Positions 13,339 through 13,865 of a stretch of DNA of 13,865 nucleotides are shown here, one piece after another. A model generated the notes under the pieces. The model was not told the DNA's origin, searched no databases, and saw nothing but the letters and a program-made list of their open reading frames with translations. This stretch comes from Candidatus Methanoperedens sp. GTDB taxonomy: Archaea > Halobacteriota > Methanosarcinia > Methanosarcinales > Methanoperedenaceae. Location of the stretch: NCBI GenBank assembly GCA_027460605.1, contig JAPZAN010000142.1:1-13865 (forward strand), read 5' to 3'. The position numbers and the translations under genes are program-made. Numbering within the stretch: position 1 is the first letter of the stretch; each line of letters begins with the position of its first letter.

Positions 13339-13865
13339 TCAGTCCACCTTGAAAGGCATCAATCCTTTCTTTTTTATCCACCAGTAAGCAATCCATGTAG
13401 AGAAAATCGTAGCCACCGCAAGCATGAATAAATACCCTAACTTATCTTGGGGACCCATCTCAAAAGCAGGATTGCTGAAAACAGTTGCAAGGGTGTTTGG
13501 CACGAGTACAGCAGTTCCGAGTATGGTAAGCCATGTCATAACAAGCGCCAGCCGGTTATTTAATATTTGTAGCTGGTTGTTGTAAATGCTCTGCAGCACC
13601 TCAAGACCCGAAGCCAAAACATCCGACATATGCTCGCTGAGTGCAATATGCCTGTTGACGTCATCAGAGAGTATACCCAGACGGGCAAGTAATTTAGGGC
13701 TGTCGCTTATCAGTTCGGCATCGCCGTGCCTGAGTGAATTTACTACATCAAGGGTAGCCCACAGCGTATCCATATAGCTTATAAGGGCATGTTTCATGTT
13801 ATAAATCTCAGGACCAATCAACCCTCTTGGAGTCGTCGTATCTGTGAGAATCTTGCTCAGTTCAT
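13339..13865 (-). CDS. CorA-like membrane transporter, C-terminal part (5' end outside window)
   Basis: The frame stays open to the window edge (13863), so the apparent TTG start at 13821 is internal. The visible ~175 residues are a long helical stalk (LSKIL...NMKHALISYMDTLWATLDVV...SIYNNQLQILNNRLALV) and two C-terminal membrane helices (VMTWLTILGTAVLVPNTLATVF and YLFMLAVATIFSTWIAYWWI). This is the CorA layout for divalent cation transport. The GMN motif expected after the first helix is missing; the loop reads SNPAFEMGPQDK. Archaeal CorA relatives with a VPNT segment instead of the usual motif exist as I recall, so metal choice is uncertain. The stop codons of this gene and the propeller gene abut (TAA then TCA), so the genes converge with no gap. 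Confidence 0.75.
   Translation of the reverse strand, partial: ELSKILTDTTTPRGLIGPEIYNMKHALISYMDTLWATLDVVNSLRHGDAELISDSPKLLARLGILSDDVNRHIALSEHMSDVLASGLEVLQSIYNNQLQILNNRLALVMTWLTILGTAVLVPNTLATVFSNPAFEMGPQDKLGYLFMLAVATIFSTWIAYWWIKKKGLMPFKVD

Overview
The window looks like a chromosomal piece of a methanogen-related euryarchaeon, most likely Methanosarcinales/ANME-2 (for example a 'Ca. Methanoperedens'-type genome). The evidence is archaea-specific genes (ribosomal protein S17e, a COG2108 radical SAM protein, DUF2551, DUF1646, a TIGR00375/EndoQ-type PHP protein), GGTG/GAGG-type ribosome binding sites, TATA-box promoters, and a surface protein with a Pro/Thr linker and C-terminal membrane anchor. 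The lineage call is inference from protein resemblance. No full RNA gene is present to anchor it.

Layout. 2-397: C-terminal end of LL-diaminopimelate aminotransferase (dapL). 533-2466: a tight pair, polyprenyl diphosphate synthase plus a COG2108 radical SAM protein, behind a good TATA box. 2520-3857: a DUF2551 protein and a DUF1646 antiporter-like membrane protein that converge and overlap, apparently across a rearrangement junction. 3858-4285: a gene-poor stretch with a short degenerate repeat (ATCCGTGT-type) and a lone tRNA 3' end. 4286-4870: an AT-rich two-helix membrane protein of unknown function. 5057-6209 (minus): a SecB-fold-like protein downstream of a surE gene that has lost about 60-70 internal codons. 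6330-8295 (plus): rps17e (frameshifted as written), dapA and dapB, with two hairpins just before dapA. 8341-9981 (minus): a soluble double-PAS histidine kinase. 10079-12122 (plus): nitroreductase, TusA-like protein and an EndoQ-like DNA repair nuclease with a C-terminal PIP box. 12196-13338: a secreted, membrane-anchored beta-propeller. 13339-13865 (minus): a CorA-like membrane protein running off the edge.

How the genes fit together. dapA, dapB and dapL are the three enzymes of the diaminopimelate aminotransferase route from aspartate semialdehyde to LL-DAP (lysine synthesis), here split over about 6 kb. The prenyl synthase probably makes a long isoprenoid chain (quinone or methanophenazine side chain), judged from small residues next to its first Asp-rich motif. 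The remaining genes are housekeeping, repair or envelope functions.

I found no CRISPR array, insertion sequence, transposase or clear new multi-gene system. The observations most worth a second look are the three damaged loci (surE, rps17e, DUF2551/DUF1646), which may be real decay or assembly error, the archaeal SecB-like protein, the hairpins upstream of dapA, and the isolated tRNA 3' end.
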